From JASGDB01 sp049841315 (GTDB lineage: Bacteria > Bacteroidota > Bacteroidia > Flavobacteriales > Weeksellaceae), in NCBI GenBank assembly GCA_049841315.1, contig JASGDB010000116.1:1-21363 (forward strand): a DNA stretch of 21,363 bases, written 5' to 3'. This document shows, in pieces, positions 7,451 to 14,164 of this stretch. The translations under genes and the position numbers were made by a program. The notes under the pieces are model-generated. The model was not told the origin of the DNA. It did not search any database and saw nothing but the letters and a program-made list of their open reading frames with translations. The stretch's first letter is position 1. Each line of letters begins with the position of its first letter.

Positions 7451-9028
7451 ATGGCAGAAATAAATCCGGCTGAAGTTTCAGCAATTTTAAAACAGCAATT
7501 GGCCAACTTTGATACACAGAGCAATGTGGAGGAAGTAGGTACAGTATTAACAATCGGTGACGGTATCGCTCGTGTTTACGGTCTTGAGAATGTACAGTAC
7601 GGAGAATTGGTAAAATTTTCTTCCGGAGTAGAAGGAATCGTACTGAACCTTGAAGAAGACAACGTAGGTGTTGCACTACTTGGTGAATCCAAACTCGTAA
7701 AAGAAGGCGACACGGTGAAAAGAACCAATACCATTTCTTCTATCAAAGTAGGAGAAGGACTTTTAGGGAGAGTAGTTGATACGCTCGGAAATCCCATTGA
7801 CGGTAAAGGCCCGGTTACCGGAGATTTATACGAAATGCCTTTGGAAAGAAAAGCTCCGGGTGTAATTTACAGACAGCCTGTAAACGAACCACTTCAAACC
7901 GGAATCGTTGCAATCGACTCCATGATTCCAATCGGAAGAGGACAGAGAGAGCTTATCATCGGGGACAGACAGACAGGTAAAACTACTGTTGCTATTGACA
8001 CCATTCTTAACCAGAAAGAATTTTATGACGCAGGGAAACCTGTATATTGTATCTACGTTGCTATCGGGCAGAAAGCGTCCACAGTAGCGCAGATTGTTCA
8101 GACTTTGGCTGATAAAGGAGCTTTGGCTTATACCGTAGTAGTAGCGGCGAATGCTTCCGACCCTGTTCCGATGCAGGTATATTCTGCAATGGCAGGAGCA
8201 GCAATCGGGGAATACTTCCGTGATACCGGTAGACCTGCATTGATTATCTATGATGATTTATCAAAACAGGCGGTGGCTTACCGTGAGCTTTCTCTGCTTT
8301 TGAGAAGACCTCCGGGCCGTGAAGCATATCCGGGAGACGTATTCTATCTGCACTCCAGACTATTGGAAAGAGCAGCGAAAGTAATTGCTGATGATGAAAT
8401 CGCAAAACAGATGAACGACTTACCTGAATCTTTGAAACCAATCGTAAAAGGAGGAGGTTCTTTAACAGCACTTCCAATCATTGAAACTCAGGCAGGAGAC
8501 GTTTCCGCTTATATTCCGACTAACGTAATCTCCATTACAGACGGACAGATTTTCCTTGAATCCGACCTATTCAACTCAGGGGTTCGTCCTGCAATCAACG
8601 TTGGTATTTCCGTATCCAGAGTAGGAGGTAACGCTCAGATTAAATCAATGAAAAAAGTGTCCGGTACATTGAAACTTGACCAGGCACAGTATAAAGAACT
8701 GGAAGCATTCGCAAAATTCGGTTCCGACCTTGATGCGGCTACGCTTTCCGTAATCTCCAAAGGGGAAAAGAACGTGGAAATCCTTAAACAGCCTGTAAAC
8801 TCACCGCTTCGTGTGGAAGACCAGGTAGCAATGGTTTACGCGGGAACTGAAAACCTGTTGAGAAACGTTCCGGTAAGAAAGGTGAAGGAATTCATGAAAG
8901 AATACACCGATTTCCTGAAAACCAAACATCCGGAAACTATGGCTGCCATCAAAGCCGGTAAAATCGACAACGATATTACCGATGTTCTGAAATCAGCAGC
9001 AAGTGATTTAGCTTCTAAATACAATTAA
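7451..9028 (+). CDS. atpA: F1 ATP synthase subunit alpha
   Basis: Alpha alternates with beta in the F1 hexamer and holds the non-catalytic nucleotide sites. The protein has 525 residues, normal for Bacteroidetes. The N-terminal beta-barrel is followed by the nucleotide domain with Walker A GDRQTGKT at residues 171-178 and the Walker B region RPALIIYDDLSK. The arginine finger that reaches into the beta site is in SVSRVGG (about Arg390). ERAAKV and ALPIIETQAGDVSAYIPTN are standard alpha motifs. The partner beta (atpD) is not in this window. Confidence 0.97.
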   Translation: MAEINPAEVSAILKQQLANFDTQSNVEEVGTVLTIGDGIARVYGLENVQYGELVKFSSGVEGIVLNLEEDNVGVALLGESKLVKEGDTVKRTNTISSIKVGEGLLGRVVDTLGNPIDGKGPVTGDLYEMPLERKAPGVIYRQPVNEPLQTGIVAIDSMIPIGRGQRELIIGDRQTGKTTVAIDTILNQKEFYDAGKPVYCIYVAIGQKASTVAQIVQTLADKGALAYTVVVAANASDPVPMQVYSAMAGAAIGEYFRDTGRPALIIYDDLSKQAVAYRELSLLLRRPPGREAYPGDVFYLHSRLLERAAKVIADDEIAKQMNDLPESLKPIVKGGGSLTALPIIETQAGDVSAYIPTNVISITDGQIFLESDLFNSGVRPAINVGISVSRVGGNAQIKSMKKVSGTLKLDQAQYKELEAFAKFGSDLDAATLSVISKGEKNVEILKQPVNSPLRVEDQVAMVYAGTENLLRNVPVRKVKEFMKEYTDFLKTKHPETMAAIKAGKIDNDITDVLKSAASDLASKYN

Positions 9029-9037
9029 TTGTTTTAC

Positions 9038-9105
9038 GGTTTGATATTGTTTGAAATAATTTGAACAATATCAAACCAATAAAAACTTTCAAACTATATC
9101 AAACC
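9038..9105. repeat. 14-bp perfect inverted repeat plus third copy, atpA-atpG gap
   Basis: GGTTTGATATTGTT (9038-9051) is the perfect reverse complement of AACAATATCAAACC (9064-9077), with a 12-nt loop. A third copy with one mismatch, AACTATATCAAACC, lies at 9092-9105, 28 nt after the second in direct orientation. The block fills most of the 86-nt gap and ends 9 nt before the atpG ATG. Confidence 0.7.
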
Positions 9106-9114
9106 ATTTAAAGA

Positions 9115-9975
9115 ATGGCAAACTTAAAGGAAATACGAGGAAGGATTACTTCAATCTCATCCACCATGCAGATTACCAGTGCAATGAAAATGGTTTCTGC
9201 CGCGAAACTGAAAAAAGCGCAGGATGCAATTGTAATGCTTCGTCCATATTCAGAAAAACTGCAGGAAATTATCCAGAATGTGAATGCCAATCCTGACCCG
9301 GACAATATTTCTCCTTATGCTGCAAGCAGAGAGGTGAAAAGAGTGCTCTTTATCGTCGTAACTTCCAACAGAGGTCTTGCCGGAGCATTCAACTCGTCCG
9401 TGATTAAGGAACTGAACAACAGGCTTACGGACATCAATGCTGAAACGGAAGTGCTTACCATTGGTAAAAAAGCTTTCGACGGACTGAGAAAAACCAAAAA
9501 GGTTTTTGAAAACCACAGTGAAGTATTTGATGCCCTGAATTTCGATAATGTGTCAAAAGCAACGTTATCGGTAATGAAACAGTTCAGAGAAGGGAAATTT
9601 GACAAGGTATTCATTATCTACAATAAATTCATCAATGCGGCGACTCAGGAAGTGGTAACAGAGCAAGTGCTCCCGATTGCCATGCCTGAAAACACCAACT
9701 CAGGAGCGAATACAGACTATATCTTTGAACCTAACGCGAAAGAAATTCTGGATAATCTGATTCCGAAATCCATCAAAACGCAGGTATTCAAAGCGGTTTT
9801 GGATTCAGTTGCAGCAGAACATGGAGCAAGGATGACGGCAATGCACAAAGCAACCGACAACGCTCAGGCGCTGAAAAACGATTTGGTTATTTTCTACAAC
9901 AAAGCACGCCAGGCTGCGATTACCAATGAGATTCTCGAAATCGTAGGCGGTGCGGAAGCATTGAAAAACGGATAA
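9115..9975 (+). CDS. atpG: F1 ATP synthase subunit gamma
   Basis: Gamma is the rotating central shaft of F1. The 286-residue length is usual. The N-terminal coiled-coil helix begins ANLKEIRGRITSISSTMQIT and SAMKMVSAAKLKKAQ, both strongly conserved. The middle has VTSNRGLAGAFNSSV. The C-terminal helix has SEHGARMTAM-like AEHGARMTAMHKATDNA and RQAAITNEILEIVGGAEAL. It is the last gene of the cluster here; the usual next genes in many other bacteria, atpD and atpC, are replaced by a terminator and an Rhs fragment. Confidence 0.96.
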   Translation: MANLKEIRGRITSISSTMQITSAMKMVSAAKLKKAQDAIVMLRPYSEKLQEIIQNVNANPDPDNISPYAASREVKRVLFIVVTSNRGLAGAFNSSVIKELNNRLTDINAETEVLTIGKKAFDGLRKTKKVFENHSEVFDALNFDNVSKATLSVMKQFREGKFDKVFIIYNKFINAATQEVVTEQVLPIAMPENTNSGANTDYIFEPNAKEILDNLIPKSIKTQVFKAVLDSVAAEHGARMTAMHKATDNAQALKNDLVIFYNKARQAAITNEILEIVGGAEALKNG

Positions 9976-9991
9976 TTTTTTCCTCAATAAA

Positions 9992-10026
9992 GAAAAAAAA
10001 GCATCGGATTTCCGGTGTTTTTTTTA
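9992..10026 (+). terminator. intrinsic terminator of the atp operon
   Basis: GCATCGG (10001-10007) pairs with CCGGTGT (10012-10018), 7 bp including G-U pairs and loop ATTT. An A8 run before it and a T8 tract after it extend the stem and give the U-run. It lies about 16 nt after the atpG stop. Confidence 0.85.
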
Positions 10027-10103
10027 TACTGTTTTTATTATTTGCGTAATTTTAGGGTATCTAAAAAAAATCTGATATTTTAATTAGTCGCTCCTTATAA
10101 TAC

Positions 10104-10137
10104 CCCTCGCTGGCGCAAGCGTCCATTCTTGTGCCGA
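10104..10137 (+). repeat. REP-like palindrome, copy 1
   Basis: CCCTCGCTGGCGCAAGCGTC begins a unit whose hairpin is GGCGCAAG (10112-10119) with CTTGTGCC (10128-10135), 8 bp with one G-T pair and an 8-nt loop. The first 20 nt differ by one base from copy 2 at 12090. It sits 15 nt before the headless Rhs reading frame. Similarity to repeats moved or cleaved by RAYT transposases is an inference, supported by the RAYT stub next to copy 2. Confidence 0.65.
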
Positions 10138-10151
10138 CAAAAAAGTTTTAA

Positions 10152-11636
10152 AATATAAGTGGAGGTACGCCGTATGAAGCGAATATCGAATATTTGAAAA
10201 ACTATACGGAGAGCAGCGGTTCATTTAAGTTTTTGCACAAGGATTATTTGGGCAGTATTCTTGCGGTAACGGACGAAGCAGGAACCAAATTAGAGCAGCG
10301 GCACTTTGACGCATGGGGCAATCTGACACATATAAAGATTGGAAACAATGCCATAATAACCGACAAGGAACAGATAAGGAATTATTTGTCAGACGGGAAT
10401 CTTATAGTAGACAGAGGCTATACGAGCCACGAGCATTTTGCGGAGGTTGGTTTAATCCACATGAACGGAAGGCTGTATGACCCATTGCTGAGAAGATTTT
10501 TAAATGCCGATGAGAACATACAGGATATGTTCAATACGCAGAACTATAATAAGTATGGTTATGTGCTGAACAATCCGCTGATGTTTAATGACCCGAGCGG
10601 GGAGTTTTTTGCGTTTCTTGGACTTGGTGTTTTATTTTGGAAAGCAGTAATTATAGGAGCCGCTGTGGGGCTGGCTTCATACAGCGTAGGAGTTGCAATT
10701 TCCGGACAACAATGGAATTTATTAGGAGCATTGAAATCTACATTTTTTGGAGCATTAGGCTGAGCTGCCAGTTTTGGAATAGGAAGTTTGTTTTCAGGTG
10801 CCGGGGGGTGTGTAACGGATTTAGCATGGAGTATAAAAGAATCCATTGGAGGTTTTGGCTTGGCAGTTGTACAGGCAGGAACGCACGCTATTTCGCAGGG
10901 AGTTTTGGGTTTAATGCAAGGCGGAGATTTTGTAAGTTCAGCGATAAGTGGCTTTGCAGGAAGTTTGGGAGCGAGTGGTTGGAACAGTGTCATGGGAACA
11001 AGCGGCGGAGCAATGATTGCTTTTGGAGCATTAAGTGGTGGTATTGCTTCAGAACTAAGTGGAGGTAACTTCTGGCAGGGAGCGATTACTGGGGGAATAG
11101 TAGCTGGATTGAATCACGCGATGCATCAGATAGGTGGACCGGGAGATGATGAGTTAATAAAAAAACTAACACCTGAGCAACGAAAACAACTTGAACAAAT
11201 TAAATCAGGAACTCAACTTACGACAGAAGCTCTTCAAAAAACAGGTTTAGATAAAGTCTTGGACAATTGGATAGAGTTAGGCAAAAATTTAAAAGTAGGT
11301 GTCGTAGATTATCTATCTATGGGAGGAGAAATTTATTATGACCATAAACTACAGCAGTATAATGGGATTAGTAAGAATGAATTTACATTTAGGTTTGTTA
11401 CAAAAGCTGCTTCAGGTCTAACATCTGCACATTTTGGTTCTCTTGCTGGAGCTGCTATCGGAGCTGAATACGGAGCTACTGTTGGTGGGGTTGTTGGAAC
11501 TGTCGTTGGAGCGGGTATTGGTTTTTATATAGAAAATACTTATTGGAAAGGAATAAAATATTTTGATAATTTTATGACAAGATTTGGGGGATATCTCCAA
11601 AGACAGGTCATTTTTAATTATAACAGAGGATTTTAG
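10152..11636 (+). pseudogene. headless Rhs core plus variable C-terminal tip, one in-frame stop
   Basis: The frame opens after a TAA at 10149 and reads GGTPYEANIEYLKNY, then the Rhs core: FLHKDYLGSILAVTDEAG, QRHFDAWGNL, GRLYDPLLRRFLNADENIQ and YGYVLNNPLMFNDPSGE. No YD repeats, signal peptide or start codon precede it; the first in-frame start is a TTG at 10194, already inside the homology. A TGA at 10761-10763 breaks the frame in a glycine-rich hinge (GALG-stop-AASFGIG). GGA to TGA is the simplest cause, because the same frame continues for 291 more codons. The hinge ends at SGGNFWQGAITGGIVAGLNH. Beyond it the tip (about 160 residues) is variable: a charged stretch, then a glycine-zipper segment (about DNA 11440-11540, GAAIGAEYGATVGG). 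Rhs tips are usually toxins; the activity here is not recognised. A-T content rises by eye in the tip. Confidence 0.8.
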
Positions 11637-11647
11637 ATAGAGGATTT

Positions 11648-11995
11648 ATGGAAGTGAAAAAAGAAGTTTTACGCAAGCTATCAACAAGTGTTCTAAATGA
11701 GTATATAAAAAATGATAGTAGATTTAGATCCCAAGCTGTTGAATATGCATTTGAAATATTACAACAAGAAAGAGGTATTTACTTTTCTGATGAAGAAATA
11801 TTGAGAATACAAAATTTACTACAGAAGAAGACAATAACAGAACAGCCAAGTTATATTAGAAAGCAAGAACAGGAAAATAAAAATTTAGATATTGAGACTG
11901 TAATGAATCAGTCTTCCATATTTTCCAAAAATAACATAATTTTTTTGTCGACAATATTTAGTCCTTTATTGGGCAGGTCAAACGCATTAAAATAA
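11648..11995 (+). CDS. candidate immunity protein for the Rhs tip, possibly shortened
   Basis: This 115-residue protein starts 11 nt after the Rhs tip, the standard place for an Rhs immunity gene. The N-terminal two thirds are charged and helical (LRKLSTSVLNEYIKND, FRSQAVEYAFEILQQERG, FSDEEILRIQNLLQKK), resembling small Bacteroidetes proteins that carry such a domain before membrane helices. A single hydrophobic stretch, NNIIFLSTIFSPLLG, is followed at once by RSNALK and the stop, as if a membrane hairpin had been cut. Codon and base use are AT-rich like the tip. A strong terminator follows. Function rests on position only; no immunity family was identified. Confidence 0.55.
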   Translation: MEVKKEVLRKLSTSVLNEYIKNDSRFRSQAVEYAFEILQQERGIYFSDEEILRIQNLLQKKTITEQPSYIRKQEQENKNLDIETVMNQSSIFSKNNIIFLSTIFSPLLGRSNALK

Positions 11996-12025
11996 TAAAA
12001 GCCAGCACTTGTTGCTGGTTTTTAT
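11996..12025 (+). terminator. intrinsic terminator of the Rhs tip cassette
   Basis: GCCAGCA (12001-12007) pairs with TGCTGGT (12013-12019) around loop CTTGT, with AAAA before and TTTTT after. It closes the tip-immunity pair. Confidence 0.85.
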
Positions 12026-12089
12026 ATTGCTGATAATCAAATATTTAACTTGTGTAATTAGGGTTTTATTTGTATATTTATCTGATAAT

Positions 12090-12120
12090 CCCTCGCTGGC
12101 GCGAGCGTCACGCTCGTGTC
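12090..12120 (+). repeat. REP-like palindrome, copy 2
   Basis: CCCTCGCTGGCGCGAGCGTC begins the unit; GGCGCGAGCG (12098-12107) pairs with CGCTCGTGTC (12111-12120), 10 bp with two G-T pairs and loop TCA. It is in the same orientation as copy 1, 1986 nt away, and starts 51 nt before the RAYT stub, the usual arrangement of a REP next to its transposase. Confidence 0.7.
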
Positions 12121-12140
12121 CCAATAGATAAAAATAAAAT

Positions 12141-12362
12141 ATGAGCAGAAAATATAAATTTCACGAAAAAGAAGGAGCTTATTTTATAAGTTTTGCTACC
12201 GTATTTTGGATAGACCTTTTTACGAGAATGGAATATTTTGACATCGTAATTTCTTCTCTGGATTATTGCCGAAAAAATAAGGGGATGATGATTTTCGGTT
12301 ATTGTATTATGCCAAGTCATATTCATTTATTTACACTTATTTTTTTAACACCTGTTCCCTGA
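12141..12362 (+). pseudogene. N-terminal stub of a REP-associated tyrosine transposase (RAYT, IS200-like)
   Basis: MSRKYKFHEKEGAYFISFAT, then DLFTRMEYFDIVISSLDYCRKN and YCIMPSHIHLF match the start of Y1_Tnp-type RAYT proteins. The HxH of the HUH metal site is present (His-Ile-His near residues 60-62). The reading frame leaves the homology directly after that motif and stops at 12362, at 73 codons, while the family is roughly 150-200 residues. The catalytic tyrosine in the C-terminal part is therefore missing and the stub is inactive. Copy 2 of the palindrome lies immediately upstream. Confidence 0.75.
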
Positions 12363-12442
12363 AAATCAAATATTTATGAGGATTTTAGCGAAGTGTTGTC
12401 TTAAAATTTGTTAAGAAAATCGGCTTAATCCCTCAAAAACTC

Positions 12443-12450
12443 TATATTTG
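12443..12450 (+). promoter_or_regulatory. -7 box for the LolA-like gene
   Basis: TATATTTG matches TAnnTTTG and ends 18 nt before the ATG at 12469, so the leader would be only about 10 nt. No clear -33 TTG is present at the right distance. An in-frame TTG at 12448 lies inside the box and is not a likely start. Confidence 0.5.
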
Positions 12451-12468
12451 AAATCCCAAAACAGATTT

Positions 12469-13131
12469 ATGAACAAATTCATTCTAATATTTGCCCTTTT
12501 ATTTTCCACACTTCACTTTTCGCAGACAGCGAAAGAAATTATCGACAAAAACATTGAAAATTCCGGTGGACTGACGAATTGGAAACTTCTGAACTCCGTG
12601 ATTTTAACGGGAAAAGTAACCTTGGGAGTGAATGACGAATATCCGATTAAAATCCTCCAACAGCGCCCGAACCTTACCAAAACATCCATTATAGTCAATA
12701 AAAAAGAAACTCCGATTGAGGGGTACGACGGGAAAAAAGGTTACGCAATGAACTACGCTGCCAACAAAATTCAGGAATATCCGAATTACGTTCCCGAAAG
12801 TTTTGACAACGATTTTATCGATTGGGAAAATAAAGGTTTTGAAGCCAAATATTTAGGTAAGGAAAAAGTGGGCGATGTCTACTGCCACAAAGTGGAACTG
12901 ACGAAAAACGTCAACAAAAACTATTATTATTTCGATACCAAAACGTATATGCTGGTAAAAGAGGAAAAAAGGGAAGAAGTCCTCAATTATTCCGATTATA
13001 AAAAAGTGGGAAATCTGTTTTTCCCATTCAGAATTGAAAGTTCGAGTGCGAAACGAGACAGCGATTATGTGATTATCCTCAATAAAATTGAGACGAACAA
13101 AGAACTTCCGTCCAATTCATTCAAATTTTAG
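12469..13131 (+). CDS. periplasmic LolA-like (outer membrane lipoprotein-sorting protein-like)
   Basis: The 220-residue product starts with a signal peptide, MNKFILIFALLFSTLHFSQ, then TAKEIIDKNIENSGG, the usual opening of Bacteroidetes proteins annotated as outer membrane lipoprotein-sorting-like. The mature part is a run of beta strands with aromatic residues (GYDGKKGYAMN, CHKVELTK, NYYYFDTKTYMLV, NLFFPFRIE), consistent with a LolA/LolB-type incomplete barrel that could bind a lipid or hydrophobic ligand. I see no catalytic residues. A true LolA role is not shown. It ends 2 nt before the glutathione peroxidase gene, so the two form an operon. Confidence 0.7.
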   Translation: MNKFILIFALLFSTLHFSQTAKEIIDKNIENSGGLTNWKLLNSVILTGKVTLGVNDEYPIKILQQRPNLTKTSIIVNKKETPIEGYDGKKGYAMNYAANKIQEYPNYVPESFDNDFIDWENKGFEAKYLGKEKVGDVYCHKVELTKNVNKNYYYFDTKTYMLVKEEKREEVLNYSDYKKVGNLFFPFRIESSSAKRDSDYVIILNKIETNKELPSNSFKF

Positions 13132-13133
13132 CC

Positions 13134-13709
13134 ATGAAAAAAATATTCATGTTTCTGCTTTCTGTAACGGCTTTTTTACAGAATTGCGCACAGAAAAAAT
13201 CCGATGTATCAATAGCTAAAACTCAGGAACTCATGGGAAAAACAATTTATGATTATAAAGTAGAAAGTCTTGACTGTGGCGAAATCAATTTCGCAGACTT
13301 CAAAGGAAAAAAAATTCTCATTGTGAATACCGCTTCCGAATGTGGATTTACGCCGCAGTATGCCGATTTGGAAAAACTCCACGAAACGTATAAAGACAAG
13401 CTGGTTATCGTTGGATTTCCTGCCAATAATTTCGGAGGGCAAGAACCGGGAAGCAATGAAGAAATAGGAGCATTCTGCCAGAAAAATTACGGCGTTACAT
13501 TTCCTATGGCAGCAAAAGTTTCCGTAAAAGGAGACGATACCGCACCTATTTTTAAATTTCTCACCGAAAAGGAATTGAACGGTGTTAAAAACTCGACTAT
13601 TTTATGGAATTTCACCAAATTCTTGATTGACGAAAACGGGAAACTGATTGACAGCTTTGCCAGCACCACGAAACCGACGGATGAAGCGATTGTAAAATAT
13701 CTGAAATAG
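13134..13709 (+). CDS. thiol peroxidase of the glutathione peroxidase family, lipoprotein-like N-terminus
   Basis: GPx-family enzymes reduce hydrogen peroxide and organic hydroperoxides. The 191-residue protein carries an N-terminal hydrophobic segment ending FLQNC at Cys18, a non-ideal lipobox, so it is probably exported and perhaps lipidated. The peroxidatic Cys70 is in NTASECGFTPQY, Gln103 in NNFGGQEPGSNEE, and the Trp/Asn pair in ILWNFTKFLID. A second cysteine, Cys115 in FCQKNYGVTFP, matches the resolving Cys of thioredoxin-dependent GPx such as yeast Orp1, so thioredoxin is the likely reductant rather than glutathione. Its neighbour is also an exported protein, which fits an envelope role. 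Confidence 0.9.
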   Translation: MKKIFMFLLSVTAFLQNCAQKKSDVSIAKTQELMGKTIYDYKVESLDCGEINFADFKGKKILIVNTASECGFTPQYADLEKLHETYKDKLVIVGFPANNFGGQEPGSNEEIGAFCQKNYGVTFPMAAKVSVKGDDTAPIFKFLTEKELNGVKNSTILWNFTKFLIDENGKLIDSFASTTKPTDEAIVKYLK

Positions 13710-13741
13710 AAGTTTCCATTTTGAAATCTGCGCTCATATCA

Positions 13742-13978
13742 TCAGTTGAACTGCGTCATCTTCTCCGCAAAATGCTGTGAAAATTCCTTTCTGTCCTCCT
13801 CCAGCTTTTCGGAAGTGGTGGGAAGTACATAGCTGAAAAGGATTTTGTCTTCTTCATCCGTAAAGAAAATTTCTTTCTCCTCACCGTCAATCATCTGCGA
13901 GAAAATTTCCCACATCGAAGTATCATTTTCTTTTAATAATTCAAAAAACTTTCCGGCGTTGATTTGTATCGTTTTCAT
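13742..13978 (-). CDS. small acidic hypothetical protein
   Basis: This 78-residue protein is convergent with the peroxidase gene. It begins MKTIQINAGKFFELLKEND, has an acidic middle (IDGEEKEIFFTDEEDK) with short beta-prone strands, and a helical charged end (SEKLEEDRKEFSQHFAEK). There is no signal peptide, membrane segment or known motif. Composition and codon use look like the neighbouring chromosomal genes. I cannot name a family. Coding status rests on a clean start, acidic soluble composition and lack of a better frame. Confidence 0.55.
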   Translation of the reverse strand: MKTIQINAGKFFELLKENDTSMWEIFSQMIDGEEKEIFFTDEEDKILFSYVLPTTSEKLEEDRKEFSQHFAEKMTQFN

Positions 13979-13994
13979 ATTTTAAATTTTAAGT

Positions 13995-14155
13995 TACGAG
14001 GTGCGAGATTCGGGATTTGGGATACGAGATACGAGGTAATTTCTTCGTAAAATCTGTCATCTTTTCAAATTACTTTTCCCTATTCTCCATCCCAAAGTCT
14101 CATTTTCTCAAAGTCTCAAAGTCTCCTTGTCCCAAAATCTCCTTGTCTCTCAAAC
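13995..14155. repeat. low-complexity intergenic repeats
   Basis: From 13995 to 14038 variants of TACGAG and GGGAT recur (TACGAGGT, GGGATTTGGGATACGAG, TACGAGGTAA). From about 14090 to 14155 AAAGTCTC and related TCTCCTTGTCCC units recur several times. On the minus strand this block follows the DUF5686 stop immediately, beginning AGAGCCAATG, close to the AGAGCCAAG units after atpB. No ORF or clear terminator is seen. Confidence 0.6.
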
Positions 14156-14164
14156 ATTGGCTCT

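Noticed and set aside
8244..8477. minus-strand ORF inside atpA
   Set aside because: It is antisense to a highly conserved gene with no independent evidence.
10559..10993. 144-codon minus-strand ORF rich in Pro and Lys over the Rhs hinge
   Set aside because: It is a shadow of the glycine-rich hinge on the opposite strand; it has no motif and no promoter.
10104..12120. CRISPR array made of the two palindromic repeats
   Set aside because: There are only two copies about 2 kb apart with genes between them; there are no spacers and no cas genes.
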